From Rhodospirillaceae bacterium (GTDB lineage Bacteria; Pseudomonadota; Alphaproteobacteria; TMED109), in NCBI GenBank assembly GCA_902615805.1, contig CACMQH010000001.1, positions 283,222-347,221 of the forward strand: DNA of 64,000 nt, in the 5' to 3' direction. Made by a program: the position numbers and the translations under genes. A model generated the notes under the pieces. That model had not been told where the DNA came from. It was given only the letters and a program-made list of their open reading frames with translations, and made no database searches. Positions 51,621 through 59,031 of this stretch are shown one piece after another. Each line of letters opens with the position of its first letter. Position 1 is the first letter of the stretch.

Positions 51621-53091
51621 TTTTTCCACTTGAAGCCCAATCAGGTATGCTTGTTATTTGCAATCCAAATAAAAGATTTAATATAATAATGCTTAATATT
51701 GAGACCACTAGAGCAGATATAATATTTAAACCTATACCTGCCTTTATCATATCTTTAATATCTAATTGACCACTTCCAAAAATTACAGCATTTGGAGGAG
51801 TTGCTATAGGTAACATAAATGCACAGCTTGCTGCTATAGTAGTTGGAATGACAAAAAATAATGGATTTATTTTTAAGCCTATAGCAAAAATTATTAATAT
51901 AGGAGTAAAAGTTGCTACTGTAGCAGTATTTGAGTTAAGTTCAGTTAAAAAAATTATTAATAAAACCGCGATGAGTATCAAAACATAAATATCAATATGG
52001 TACAAATAACTTGAAAATGAACCTATCCAATTTGCTAACCCTGAAGACTTAAAAGCATTAGATAAGGCTATGCCTCCTCCTACCAAAAATAATACACCCC
52101 AAGGAATCTTTCTAGCTGATTCCCAATTGCATGCTCTCTTATTTTTTCCAGTAGGTATTATAAAAAGCATTATTGCTCCAAAAATACTAATAGAAGTATC
52201 ATTAAGGTTTAAATCAAATAAATTATTCAATGCTTTTCTAAATATCCATAAACTAGCTGTAAGAAAAAATATAATTGCTACTACCTTCTCAGTAGTACTT
52301 GCTCTTCCAATTTTTTCATTAAGATCAGTTAATACTTTCTCAAGTGCAGATGATTTTTTAGAAGAGACTTTAAATATTATTTTATTCAAAAAATACCAAA
52401 CTATAGGTAATAACACTAAAACTATTGGAAAACCTATGATAAACCAATCTATAAAACCTATACTATAATTGTAAGTATCACTTAATATACTCGCCAACAT
52501 TATATTTGTGGGAGTACCTATAAGAGTTGCTGTTCCACCAATTGAAGCAGAGTAGGCAATTGCCAACAACAATGGTATCGCAAATTCATTTTTATTTATA
52601 ATATTATTTTTTGAAAAAATGGTAATCACAGACATTGCTATAGGTAACATCATAACAGTAGAGGCTGTATTACTTACCCACATACTTAACATAGCCGTTG
52701 TAAACATAAATCCCGCAATAATTTTACTTGGGCTTGTACCAGACAGTCCTAAAATTTTTAAGGCTATTCTTTTATGTAATCCACTGCTCTCCATAGCAGA
52801 GGCTATGATAAAACCTCCCAAAAATAATAAAACTAATGGGTGAGCATAAGACACTGAAACTGTTTTGATACTAAATGTTTTTAAAAGTGGAAATAAAACT
52901 AATGGCACTAATCCAGTAATATAGATGGGAACAGCTTCTGCAACCCACCAAATAGTCATTAATACAGCAACTCCAGCAGTTAACCAAGCAGTTCTATTTA
53001 ATCCTTCTGGTGGTTCTGTAAAAATAAAGCTTAATAATATTAAAAAACCAGTAATGATGCCATATAAAGATATTTTATTTTTTTCTAACAA
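51613..53091 (-). CDS. DASS/SLC13-family sodium:dicarboxylate (or sulfate) symporter
   Basis: The 492-residue inner-membrane protein has 11-12 predicted membrane segments and both SNT motifs of the family: WVSNTASTVMMLPIA and LNSNTATVATFTP. GGTATLIGTPTNIMLA and LPIATPPNAVIFGSG are the matching re-entrant loops. These proteins take up C4-dicarboxylates, sulfate or citrate with sodium. The substrate cannot be read from sequence. It lies 19 bp downstream of a TRAP-type binding protein gene, an unusual pair since DASS carriers work without a binding protein. Confidence 0.87.
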   Translation of the reverse strand: MLEKNKISLYGIITGFLILLSFIFTEPPEGLNRTAWLTAGVAVLMTIWWVAEAVPIYITGLVPLVLFPLLKTFSIKTVSVSYAHPLVLLFLGGFIIASAMESSGLHKRIALKILGLSGTSPSKIIAGFMFTTAMLSMWVSNTASTVMMLPIAMSVITIFSKNNIINKNEFAIPLLLAIAYSASIGGTATLIGTPTNIMLASILSDTYNYSIGFIDWFIIGFPIVLVLLPIVWYFLNKIIFKVSSKKSSALEKVLTDLNEKIGRASTTEKVVAIIFFLTASLWIFRKALNNLFDLNLNDTSISIFGAIMLFIIPTGKNKRACNWESARKIPWGVLFLVGGGIALSNAFKSSGLANWIGSFSSYLYHIDIYVLILIAVLLIIFLTELNSNTATVATFTPILIIFAIGLKINPLFFVIPTTIAASCAFMLPIATPPNAVIFGSGQLDIKDMIKAGIGLNIISALVVSILSIIILNLLFGLQITSIPDWASSGKTN

Positions 53092-53110
53092 TTAATGTTC
53101 AAAAAAAAAA

Positions 53111-54190
53111 TTACTTGAGGTAACCCAAAGTCTTCCATGTTTCTATATTTTTCCTAAATGTGCTTAATGACTCCCAAGATCTTTTAAAATCTTCATCTCT
53201 GGCACTTTCTTCTTCTACCACTTCTAGCCAAGCTTGTTCTAAAGTAGCCAGAATTTCTTGACTCCATTGATGAATTTTAACTCCTTTGCTCTCTAAAGTT
53301 TTAAGTGCCTCTACTTGAATAGCTTCTCCTTCAGCTATACCATTTCTAATGTTATCACCACATGCTGACTCGATCTGCGCTTTTTGTGTATCAGATAATT
53401 TGTTCCACTTATCCATATTTACCATTAGTTCAAATAATGTCGATTGTTGATGCCAACCAGGAAAATAATAATGCTTTGCAACCTGATAAAATCCTAAATC
53501 TAAATCTACAGCTGGCATAGAAAATTCAGTAGCATCAATAGTACCTAATTCTAAAGCAGGAAAAATATCTCCTCCAGCTATTAATTGAGTAGAGACTCCT
53601 ATTTTTTCCATAACTTTAGCACCTAAACCAAAAAATCTCATTTTCATTCCCTTTAGATCTTCAACAGACTTTATTTCTTTGCGAAACCATCCAGAAGCTT
53701 CTGGAGGAACAACACCACAGATTATACCTTTGATATTGTGTTTAGCATAAATTTCTTCAAATAATTCTTTACCTCCTCCATAATAAATCCAAGATATATA
53801 TTCTTGCGCAGAAGGACCGAATGGAACAGCCGCAAAAAGAGGTAATGCTGGAACTTTTCCTGCCCAGTATCCAGGCGTAGACCAACCGGCATCAATAGAA
53901 CCCGAAGATACAGCATCGAAAATCTCTAATGCTGGAACTAATGCACCTGGATCAAAAAATTTTACCTTAATGTTTCCTCCTGATATTACTTCTATTTGCT
54001 CTGAAAACCTAACTCCTGATGATCCTAATTGTGTTAAATTTCCTGCAAAAGTACTTGCCATTTTCCATCTAACTTTTTTTCCATTGTTATCTTCACCTGA
54101 AGGTTTAGAAGAACTTTCATTATTGGAACATGAAGTTAGAATTAAACTTAAAATAGAAACAATTACTATAAAATTTCTTGAAATTAACAT
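53111..54190 (-). CDS. TRAP-type solute-binding lipoprotein (DctP family), orphan
   Basis: The 359-residue protein has a signal peptide with lipobox-like SLILTSCSNN, so it is likely a membrane-anchored periplasmic binding protein. DctP features are RWKMASTFAGNL, SGSIDAGWSTPGYW, the carboxylate-binding Arg region DLKGMKMRFFG and FPALELGTIDATEFS. The resemblance is closest to the alpha-keto-acid (TakP-like) group. No DctQ or DctM membrane gene lies alongside; the next gene is a DASS symporter. AAGGGAG precedes the ATG well. The permease partner may be elsewhere in the genome. Confidence 0.88.
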   Translation of the reverse strand: MLISRNFIVIVSILSLILTSCSNNESSSKPSGEDNNGKKVRWKMASTFAGNLTQLGSSGVRFSEQIEVISGGNIKVKFFDPGALVPALEIFDAVSSGSIDAGWSTPGYWAGKVPALPLFAAVPFGPSAQEYISWIYYGGGKELFEEIYAKHNIKGIICGVVPPEASGWFRKEIKSVEDLKGMKMRFFGLGAKVMEKIGVSTQLIAGGDIFPALELGTIDATEFSMPAVDLDLGFYQVAKHYYFPGWHQQSTLFELMVNMDKWNKLSDTQKAQIESACGDNIRNGIAEGEAIQVEALKTLESKGVKIHQWSQEILATLEQAWLEVVEEESARDEDFKRSWESLSTFRKNIETWKTLGYLK

Positions 54191-54233
54191 TATAAACTCC
54201 CTTAAAAATATATATCAATATATATATATTATC

Positions 54234-54698
54234 TCATAAGTTGATGCTACTAAATTTTAATTGTCTCCAAACCTCATAGACAACAATAGCAACAGAGTTA
54301 CTAAGATTTAAACTGCGGCTATCATTAATCATAGGAATTCTGATTGAGCGATTCTGTAATTTACTTAATATTACCTTAGGTAAACCGGTAATCTCTGATC
54401 CAAAAAGTAAAAAAATATCTTTATCATATTTTATTTCTGAGTAAATTCTCGTGCCAAATTTAGTTACTGCATATATTTTTTTCTCATCTGTAGTATCTAT
54501 AAAACTTTTATAATCTTTATATATAACTGGATTTATATCAGAAAAATAATCCATTTTTGCCCTTTTTAAAGACTTATCATCTAAAGGAAAACCTACAGGT
54601 TCAATTATATGTAGGTTAAATCCTGTATTAGAGCATAAACGCATAATATTTCCCGTGTTCGGAGGTATCTGAGGATTATACAAAACTATGTTAATCAT
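54234..54698 (-). CDS. trmL: tRNA (cytidine/uridine-34-2'-O)-methyltransferase TrmL
   Basis: TrmL methylates the wobble ribose of tRNA-Leu(CmAA and cmnm5UmAA). The 154-residue SPOUT enzyme has the family blocks LYNPQIPPNTGNIMRLCSNTG, LFGSEITGLPKVI, RIPMINDSRSLNLSNSVAIVVYE (quoted in part). It is interesting that a substrate tRNA-Leu(CAA) gene is in this window, although far away. The gene diverges from the cyclase gene over 44 bp. Confidence 0.94.
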   Translation of the reverse strand: MINIVLYNPQIPPNTGNIMRLCSNTGFNLHIIEPVGFPLDDKSLKRAKMDYFSDINPVIYKDYKSFIDTTDEKKIYAVTKFGTRIYSEIKYDKDIFLLFGSEITGLPKVILSKLQNRSIRIPMINDSRSLNLSNSVAIVVYEVWRQLKFSSINL

Positions 54699-54742
54699 AA
54701 AAAAATTCTTTAAATATAAAATAAAATAACTACAATAGAATC

Positions 54743-55891
54743 ATGTCAGAATCTAATAAAAATATATATGTTCTAGATAAAGAAAAAAAAGATACAGCCG
54801 GCGCAATTAGAAAAATGGCAGCAATTTTTGCAGCTGATGTAGTAGGCTACAGCAAATTAATGGCCTCAAATGAGAAACTTACTCTTTTTAGGTTAAAAGA
54901 AACTAGAAAAGTTACTGATAAAATTATACAGGAATTGAATGGTAGAATTTTTTCTACTGCAGGAGATTCAATTATGGCTGAATTTGCTAGTCCTGTAGAT
55001 GCTATGGAAGCAGCTATTTCGATACAAAAAGAAGTATCAACAAAAGCTAAAGAAATTCAGGATAATATTACTATAGAGTTTAGAATTGGTATAAACCTAG
55101 GTGATATTATGACTCAAGATAATAATTTATATGGTGATAATGTTAATATAGCTGCAAGACTAGAAGCCATAGCTCCTGTAGGCGAAATAACAGTTTCTGA
55201 AAAAGTCTACTTAGAAGTAGAAGATAAAGTAGATATTACTTTTAAATACCAAGGTGAAAAAAAATTAAAAAATATATCTAAAAAAATAAAAGTTTATACC
55301 AGTCAAATTACCACAGATAAAAAGAAGTCTGTAAAATTTCAAAAAAAACCATACATCATCACGGCAGTCATTGCATTATTTATGGTATTAGGGGGTGTTT
55401 TTTATTTTTTAAATAATAAATCGTCTAATGATATAGAATATACTGATAATTCGAAAAGTGTTTTAGAAAGTTTCAGAACTGATCAAGAGAGTCTACCAAA
55501 CAACAATAATGTAGCTAGTAATACTGTTTTTGTTGCATTAATGGAATTTCAAAATCAATCTAAAATTTTAACAGGTCAAGAAATTGAAAATATCTCTAAA
55601 TTATTTAGCGAACAATTATTCGAAGAAGAAAAAATTTCGATAGTTAAAACACCTCAAGGATCAGAAAACTTAAACCCCCCTGAAGTAATGTTGATTGCTA
55701 CAGAGTCTAATGCTTCATTCGTAGTTAACGGCATAATTTCCGATGAAAATAACTCTAGCTTTTTAAACCTTAAAATCTATGAGGCGAAAAGAGGTTCTTT
55801 AATAATTAACCAGAAAATATCTATTACTGAAAATAATGGTAATCTTATTGATTTCACTTCAAACTTTAAGAAAGATATACTAAAAAAATAA
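54743..55891 (+). CDS. Class III adenylate/guanylate cyclase with membrane segment and TolB-like extension
   Basis: The 382-residue protein begins with a class III cyclase domain (about residues 25-190): FAADVVGYSKLM with the first metal Asp, STAGDSIMAEF with the second, and GDNVNIAARLEA with the transition-state Asn and Arg. A single membrane segment follows (about 210-227, YIITAVIALFMVLGGVFYFL). The last about 140 residues, with VALMEFQNQSK and NASFVVNGIISD, resemble the TolB-like module usually found after cyclase domains and before TPRs; no TPRs remain. The substrate is probably ATP but not proven. It converges on the first exported paralogue gene. Confidence 0.87.
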   Translation: MSESNKNIYVLDKEKKDTAGAIRKMAAIFAADVVGYSKLMASNEKLTLFRLKETRKVTDKIIQELNGRIFSTAGDSIMAEFASPVDAMEAAISIQKEVSTKAKEIQDNITIEFRIGINLGDIMTQDNNLYGDNVNIAARLEAIAPVGEITVSEKVYLEVEDKVDITFKYQGEKKLKNISKKIKVYTSQITTDKKKSVKFQKKPYIITAVIALFMVLGGVFYFLNNKSSNDIEYTDNSKSVLESFRTDQESLPNNNNVASNTVFVALMEFQNQSKILTGQEIENISKLFSEQLFEEEKISIVKTPQGSENLNPPEVMLIATESNASFVVNGIISDENNSSFLNLKIYEAKRGSLIINQKISITENNGNLIDFTSNFKKDILKK

Positions 55892-55909
55892 GTAATTAAA
55901 TTTCAAACT

Positions 55910-56350
55910 TTAATTCTCTATTTTGCACTTTGCCCTAAACCAAGCATATTGTTTTTTATAATTTACTCCATAAGGACATTCATAACCTATAAAATTTTTA
56001 TATTTTCCTGTACCATTTATAATAGTCATTTTTCCTATTCCTCCACCTTTATCTGATTTTCTAATTCTAGAATTCCAAAATTTTTCATTATTTTGGTTAA
56101 CAGTTTCACAAAAAATTTCTAATTCTACTTTTTTGTTTTGTTGTTTAAGATAACCAGAACATTTTTCATTTCCATAATCCCCATTACTATCATCCCACAT
56201 CCCTTCAGATGTATAAGCAGAAAATTTAAAGTCGTCAGATATCTCTATAGTGCTAAGTTCACTAACACCATATCCTTCAAAAATATAATCTTTAGCATTT
56301 ACATTATTCATTAAAAATAAACTCATTAATATTATTGAAATGTATTTCAT
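55910..56350 (-). CDS. Exported four-cysteine paralogue A
   Basis: I use ATG 56350, preceded by GGAGG with a 4-bp gap, rather than the track start 56398. This gives MKYISIILMSLFLMNNVNA, a signal peptide, and a 146-residue protein, matching its paralogues (144-147). The mature part has the shared pattern W-x-D-S-x-G-x-Y-G-x(3)-C (MWDDSNGDYGNEKC), KFW, GGGIGKMTIINGTGKYKNFIG, and cysteines at EKC, IFC, YEC and AKC. The GTGKYxxxxG turn recalls allene-oxide-cyclase/dirigent-like barrels, but the fold is inference. It faces the cyclase gene tail to tail, 18 bp apart. Confidence 0.75.
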   Translation of the reverse strand: MKYISIILMSLFLMNNVNAKDYIFEGYGVSELSTIEISDDFKFSAYTSEGMWDDSNGDYGNEKCSGYLKQQNKKVELEIFCETVNQNNEKFWNSRIRKSDKGGGIGKMTIINGTGKYKNFIGYECPYGVNYKKQYAWFRAKCKIEN

Positions 56351-56464
56351 ATATCCTCCATTAATATCAAGAGTATAGCTCATCTTAATATCTAGCAAAA
56401 GTGTATAGAAATATGTAACTTTGGTTGGTCTATTTTTTTATTTCTTAATTTTTATAATAATTTA

Positions 56465-56537
56465 TAGAAAGGAAAGAAAAATGTTAAAAACTTTAGACTA
56501 GGTAAATTTATATTATAATATTTTACCTAGTCTTTTT
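56465..56537 (+). ncRNA. Candidate short RNA with a six-codon ORF ending in a terminator hairpin
   Basis: A consensus -10 TATAAT (56453-56458; weak -35) would start RNA near 56465. It carries AAGGAAAG, then ATG 56481 and the codons MLKTLD-stop (56481-56501). The stop lies inside the stem GACTAGGTAAA / TTTACCTAGTC (56496-56506 and 56522-56532), which is followed by TTTTTATTT. No gene lies on this strand directly downstream, so this may be a small regulatory RNA, a leader remnant or a decayed gene start. Confidence 0.4.
56496..56537 (+). terminator. Rho-independent terminator, strong 11-bp stem
   Basis: GACTAGGTAAA pairs perfectly with TTTACCTAGTC, with a 15-base AT loop that is itself palindromic, then a T-run TTTTTATTT on the plus strand. 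On the minus strand the tail is weaker (TAAAGTTTTT), so it may also end the transcript from the minus-strand genes. It is the clearest terminator in the window, and it has no obvious plus-strand gene to serve. Confidence 0.7.
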
Positions 56538-56675
56538 ATTTGTAAAAATATAAAAAATATTTACCAATGAAACTAAGAACCAAAGCATAGCTGATAGCCA
56601 TAACATTAAACTTTGTGGTATACCGTTTCCTACAAAATATCCTACACATAAGTATATAAGAAGTATATTCAACAC
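56523..56675 (-). CDS. Possible 50-residue membrane protein (GTG start)
   Basis: This frame is below the track cutoff. From GTG 56675 it encodes 50 residues with two hydrophobic stretches: ILLIYLCVGYFVGNG and SLMLWLSAMLWFLVSLVNIFYIF, then a basic tail NKKTR. A stop (TAA) lies four codons upstream. It begins 32 bp after gene B on the same strand and its stop lies in the stem of the terminator hairpin. There is no clear Shine-Dalgarno, so it may be a fortuitous frame. With this, the 309-bp gap between paralogues A and B is explained. Confidence 0.35.
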   Translation of the reverse strand: MLNILLIYLCVGYFVGNGIPQSLMLWLSAMLWFLVSLVNIFYIFTNKKTR

Positions 56676-56707
56676 TATTGCTAATATTTTTTATTTTGGT
56701 TTATAAC

Positions 56708-57145
56708 TTATTTGCATTTTAATTCTACTAAAAAATTAACCTCATGAAAAAAAGATACTGCGTATTTACAATCTTTCTCTAAGAGAAATTTATATTTATC
56801 AGAAGCCTTCAAAAATTGCTGTTTCCCTAAACCAGATTCTAAATTTGAGGAAACTCTTTGTACTTTTGACCAAAACTTATTTTCATTACTGTCAGTAAGT
56901 TCACAAAAATTATTAAGGGTAATATTATCATTATCATTTAAAATACTACCATAACAAAAACCTGTTCCATAATTAGCAAGAGAGTCTATCCAAGTAAAAC
57001 TATTTTCTACTATAGTGAATTTTTCATTATTAATTATCATACTTTTAAAGTTATTCTTTCCTATGCTTTTCATAGAGTACTCTTCAGCTATAACATTCTC
57101 ATAAGATAGAAGTAATACTAAAATTATAAGTATAAGTTTTTTCAT
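56708..57145 (-). CDS. Exported four-cysteine paralogue B
   Basis: The 145-residue product starts with a signal peptide (MKKLILIILVLLLSYENVIA). The mature region has the family pattern TWIDSLANYGTGFCYG, NNFCELTDSNENKFW, ESGLGKQQF, DKYKF, KDCKYAVSFF and the final LKCK, thus all four cysteines. It lacks the GTG of the GTGKYK turn (KASDKYKF). AAAGGAAAG precedes the ATG, so unlike gene E it has a normal ribosome-binding site. It diverges from the 89-residue ORF at 57180. Confidence 0.72.
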   Translation of the reverse strand: MKKLILIILVLLLSYENVIAEEYSMKSIGKNNFKSMIINNEKFTIVENSFTWIDSLANYGTGFCYGSILNDNDNITLNNFCELTDSNENKFWSKVQRVSSNLESGLGKQQFLKASDKYKFLLEKDCKYAVSFFHEVNFLVELKCK

Positions 57146-57179
57146 ACCATCTTTCCTTTCTTAGTTACGTATAAATAAT

Positions 57180-57449
57180 ATGCAGTATTTAATTAAGTAT
57201 AAACTATTCTTCCATACCTTTAATAAAGAAATAGAAGATACTATCAAAGTAAACAATGGCTTGTCTTACTTTAATGGAGAAAAAAACTGTAGTGTTTATA
57301 ATGAAGCTGATGCAGTAGATTATGTTAAATCTATACATAAACTAGGAGAAATAGATAAGCTTTTTAAAGTTCCACAGGAAATATATGATAGTGAGTATGG
57401 AGAGGTAGGTGCTACTTCTTTAAAAATATTAAGATGTTGGTTAGGTTAA
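57180..57449 (+). CDS. Small hypothetical protein, 89 residues
   Basis: The product has no signal peptide or membrane segment. It is polar with a mixed helical/strand look (YLIKYKLFFHTFNKEIED, then DAVDYVKSIHKLGEIDKLFKVP) and two cysteines. I do not recognise a family. TATAAA lies 4 bp before the ATG, so an mRNA with almost no leader is possible but the -35 is weak. A 56-residue membrane-protein frame begins 3 bp after its stop. Both sit between exported paralogues B and C but on the opposite strand. Confidence 0.5.
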   Translation: MQYLIKYKLFFHTFNKEIEDTIKVNNGLSYFNGEKNCSVYNEADAVDYVKSIHKLGEIDKLFKVPQEIYDSEYGEVGATSLKILRCWLG

Positions 57450-57452
57450 AAT

Positions 57453-57623
57453 ATGTCTGAACTAATATTATTTGCATGTATATTTTCTATTACTTGTGGC
57501 TACATGAATATAGGTAATATCATACAAAATAAGAAACTCATAAATTATGGCTTATTGACACTTTTTATATGGTTCTCAATTTTTATCTGGGTGCCATTTG
57601 CCATAAAATTTTTGCACAGCTAA
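57453..57623 (+). CDS. Small membrane protein, 56 residues
   Basis: This frame is too short for the track. From ATG 57453 to TAA 57623 it encodes MSELILFACIFSITCGYMNI..., with two hydrophobic segments (LILFACIFSITCGYMNIG and LLTLFIWFSIFIWVPFAI) joined by a short polar loop QNKKLINYG. It begins 3 bp after the 89-residue ORF, suggesting a two-gene unit. No family is recognised. It faces paralogue C tail to tail, 23 bp apart. Confidence 0.5.
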   Translation: MSELILFACIFSITCGYMNIGNIIQNKKLINYGLLTLFIWFSIFIWVPFAIKFLHS

Positions 57624-57646
57624 TAAATAATAAAAAATAATATATC

Positions 57647-58081
57647 TTAAAGGAAACATTTATGTCTATAAAAGTTAGTACTGTCATCCATATATTTTAC
57701 AGCATAATTACACTTTAACCCTTTAAACCTTTTATATTTTCCCGTACCATTTAAATAAGTTGCCACACCAACGCCTGCTGATGCATCTGAGTTGGCTCTC
57801 TGCAATAAAGTCCAAAATTTATCATTATCTGAATCAAAATATTCACAATATACTTGAAAAGATACGTCATCGTTCTCTTTTTTAGATGTACCTAAACACC
57901 TGCCTTTGCCATATTCTCCAAGTGAATCTGTCCATCGAATTTCTATATTATGGCTTTTTACTAAAAGATTATCCGATATGAACATATCTTCAGAATTTAA
58001 ATTAGCTGAGCTTTCAAAAATATAATCCTCTGCTTTAAGGCATGATGAAATTAATAGGAATATTAGTATTATTGTTTTCAT
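57647..58081 (-). CDS. Exported four-cysteine paralogue C
   Basis: The 144-residue protein has a signal peptide (MKTIILIFLLISSCLKAED); the cysteine in it could also be a lipobox-like residue, but the -3 to -1 residues ISS are not ideal. The core is the most canonical of the family: RWTDSLGEYGKGRCLGT, VYCEYFDSDNDKFW, SAGVGVATYLNGTGKYKRFKGLKCNYAVKY (quoted in part) and HKCFL. AAGGAAA precedes the ATG. It follows paralogue D by 30 bp on the same strand and is probably the last gene of the unit led by the gene at 58617. Confidence 0.75.
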   Translation of the reverse strand: MKTIILIFLLISSCLKAEDYIFESSANLNSEDMFISDNLLVKSHNIEIRWTDSLGEYGKGRCLGTSKKENDDVSFQVYCEYFDSDNDKFWTLLQRANSDASAGVGVATYLNGTGKYKRFKGLKCNYAVKYMDDSTNFYRHKCFL

Positions 58082-58111
58082 TATATTTTGTTTCCTTATT
58101 ATGTTTTTTTA

Positions 58112-58597
58112 TTAATTTATTTTTTGTAAAAGCATTAAATTTTTTTCAGGAATATTACAAATCCATTTAGTAAAAAAATTATTTTTAAAAAACTTAATTC
58201 CATAATTACATTCTACATTATCAAGAATATCTAATGGTTTTTCTCCTGCAAACAATATAGCTTTTCCAACACCTGCTTCATCAATTCCTTTTTTTCTGAC
58301 ACCTTGAGCAAAAATAACTTTATTGTTTTGATATGTTAACTTTGAACTCCATTGCAAATTTATAACTTTTCCTTCTTTATATTCAGCAACTACAGTTCCA
58401 TCACTAGAACCATAATTACCTAAATTATCTTCAAAAGTTCCTCTGATAGTATAATTTTTGAAACTATGTTTTTTTGAATAGTTGTGTTCCACTATTGTAT
58501 CAACATTACCATTTGAATCTATTGTATACCTATTTAAACTTTCTTCTGAAAAGGAATAAGTAGAAAAATGTAATAGCAAGGTGAGTAAGTATTTCAT
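58112..58597 (-). CDS. Exported paralogue D lacking the first cysteine pair
   Basis: The 161-residue protein has a signal peptide (MKYLLTLLLHFSTYSFSEE) and a recognisable family core: TFEDNLGNYGSSDGT, EAGVGKAILF, VECNYGIKFF and WICN. Compared with the other four it has lost cysteines 1 and 2 together (Gly-Ser-Ser-Asp and Trp-Ser-Ser at those places) and keeps 3 and 4. It also carries a C-terminal extension NLMLLQKIN. The start is close to AGGGA. It lies 19 bp after the 103-residue ABM-like gene in the same direction. Confidence 0.7.
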   Translation of the reverse strand: MKYLLTLLLHFSTYSFSEESLNRYTIDSNGNVDTIVEHNYSKKHSFKNYTIRGTFEDNLGNYGSSDGTVVAEYKEGKVINLQWSSKLTYQNNKVIFAQGVRKKGIDEAGVGKAILFAGEKPLDILDNVECNYGIKFFKNNFFTKWICNIPEKNLMLLQKIN

Positions 58598-58616
58598 TTA
58601 ATCTATCCCTAGTATT

Positions 58617-58928
58617 TTATTTCTCATCTTCTTTCTCTCTAATGTAATGTGCAGCAACGTTTCCTTCATGCCACTCAACTATTCCATCAAACGACTTTAT
58701 AAAGTCTATCCACATTTTTTTAAATTCCTGAGAAGTTTTGAGAAAATCTTCTTTTGATTTATAAATACCCCATCCTACTATTTTCCCTTCACCTGTTTTT
58801 ACCATAATTTGTTCCTGACTTAGGGTTTCTTTATCTAATTTATCAAACCAAACTGTTTTCATCATAGCTATAAAAGCATCTGCTTTATCATCAGAAGGGA
58901 ATTTTACTGTAGCTATTCTAATGTACAT
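58617..58928 (-). CDS. Small protein of dimeric alpha/beta-barrel (ABM-like) type
   Basis: The 103-residue product has no signal peptide. The pattern strand (MYIRIATVKFPS), helix (KADAFIAMMKTVWFDKL), strands (EQIMVKTGEGKIVGWGIYKS), helix (EDFLKTSQEFKKMWIDFIKSF) and final strand (VEWHEGNVAAHYI) fits the ferredoxin-like dimeric alpha/beta-barrel class that includes antibiotic-biosynthesis monooxygenase-like domains. No catalytic residues can be named. Its promoter is the twin of the gene E promoter, with the -10 only 6 bp from the ATG. It leads paralogues D and C. Confidence 0.62.
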   Translation of the reverse strand: MYIRIATVKFPSDDKADAFIAMMKTVWFDKLDKETLSQEQIMVKTGEGKIVGWGIYKSKEDFLKTSQEFKKMWIDFIKSFDGIVEWHEGNVAAHYIREKEDEK

Positions 58929-58934
58929 ATGAGA

Positions 58935-58963
58935 AATATAACTGAATTAACTAATCCTATCAA
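58935..58963 (-). promoter_or_regulatory. Promoter of the ABM-like gene, leaderless architecture
   Basis: On the minus strand TTGATA (58963-58958), a 17-bp spacer and TATATT (58940-58935), then 6 bp to the ATG (58928). Transcription would start about at the start codon, and no Shine-Dalgarno is present. The 33-bp segment 58938-58970 is nearly identical to the one before gene E. Confidence 0.6.
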
Positions 58964-58970
58964 TTATCTG
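58938..58970 (-). repeat. 33-bp direct repeat, copy 1
   Basis: It matches 59485-59517 at 32 of 33 positions (one A/T change) in the same orientation. Each copy ends 9 bp before a start codon and contains a promoter. The copies are 547 bp apart and bracket gene E, suggesting duplication of a promoter-gene unit. Confidence 0.9.
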
Positions 58971-59031
58971 TTCATAGAATCTGACTAGTAAAAGAGGAAG
59001 CTTATGTATAGCAACCTAAACATTGAAGATT

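Noticed and set aside
54195-54235. TATA-rich stretch between dctP and trmL as a special element
   Set aside because: It is a short run of alternating AT in an AT-rich genome; AAGGGAG for dctP is next to it and nothing else is needed.
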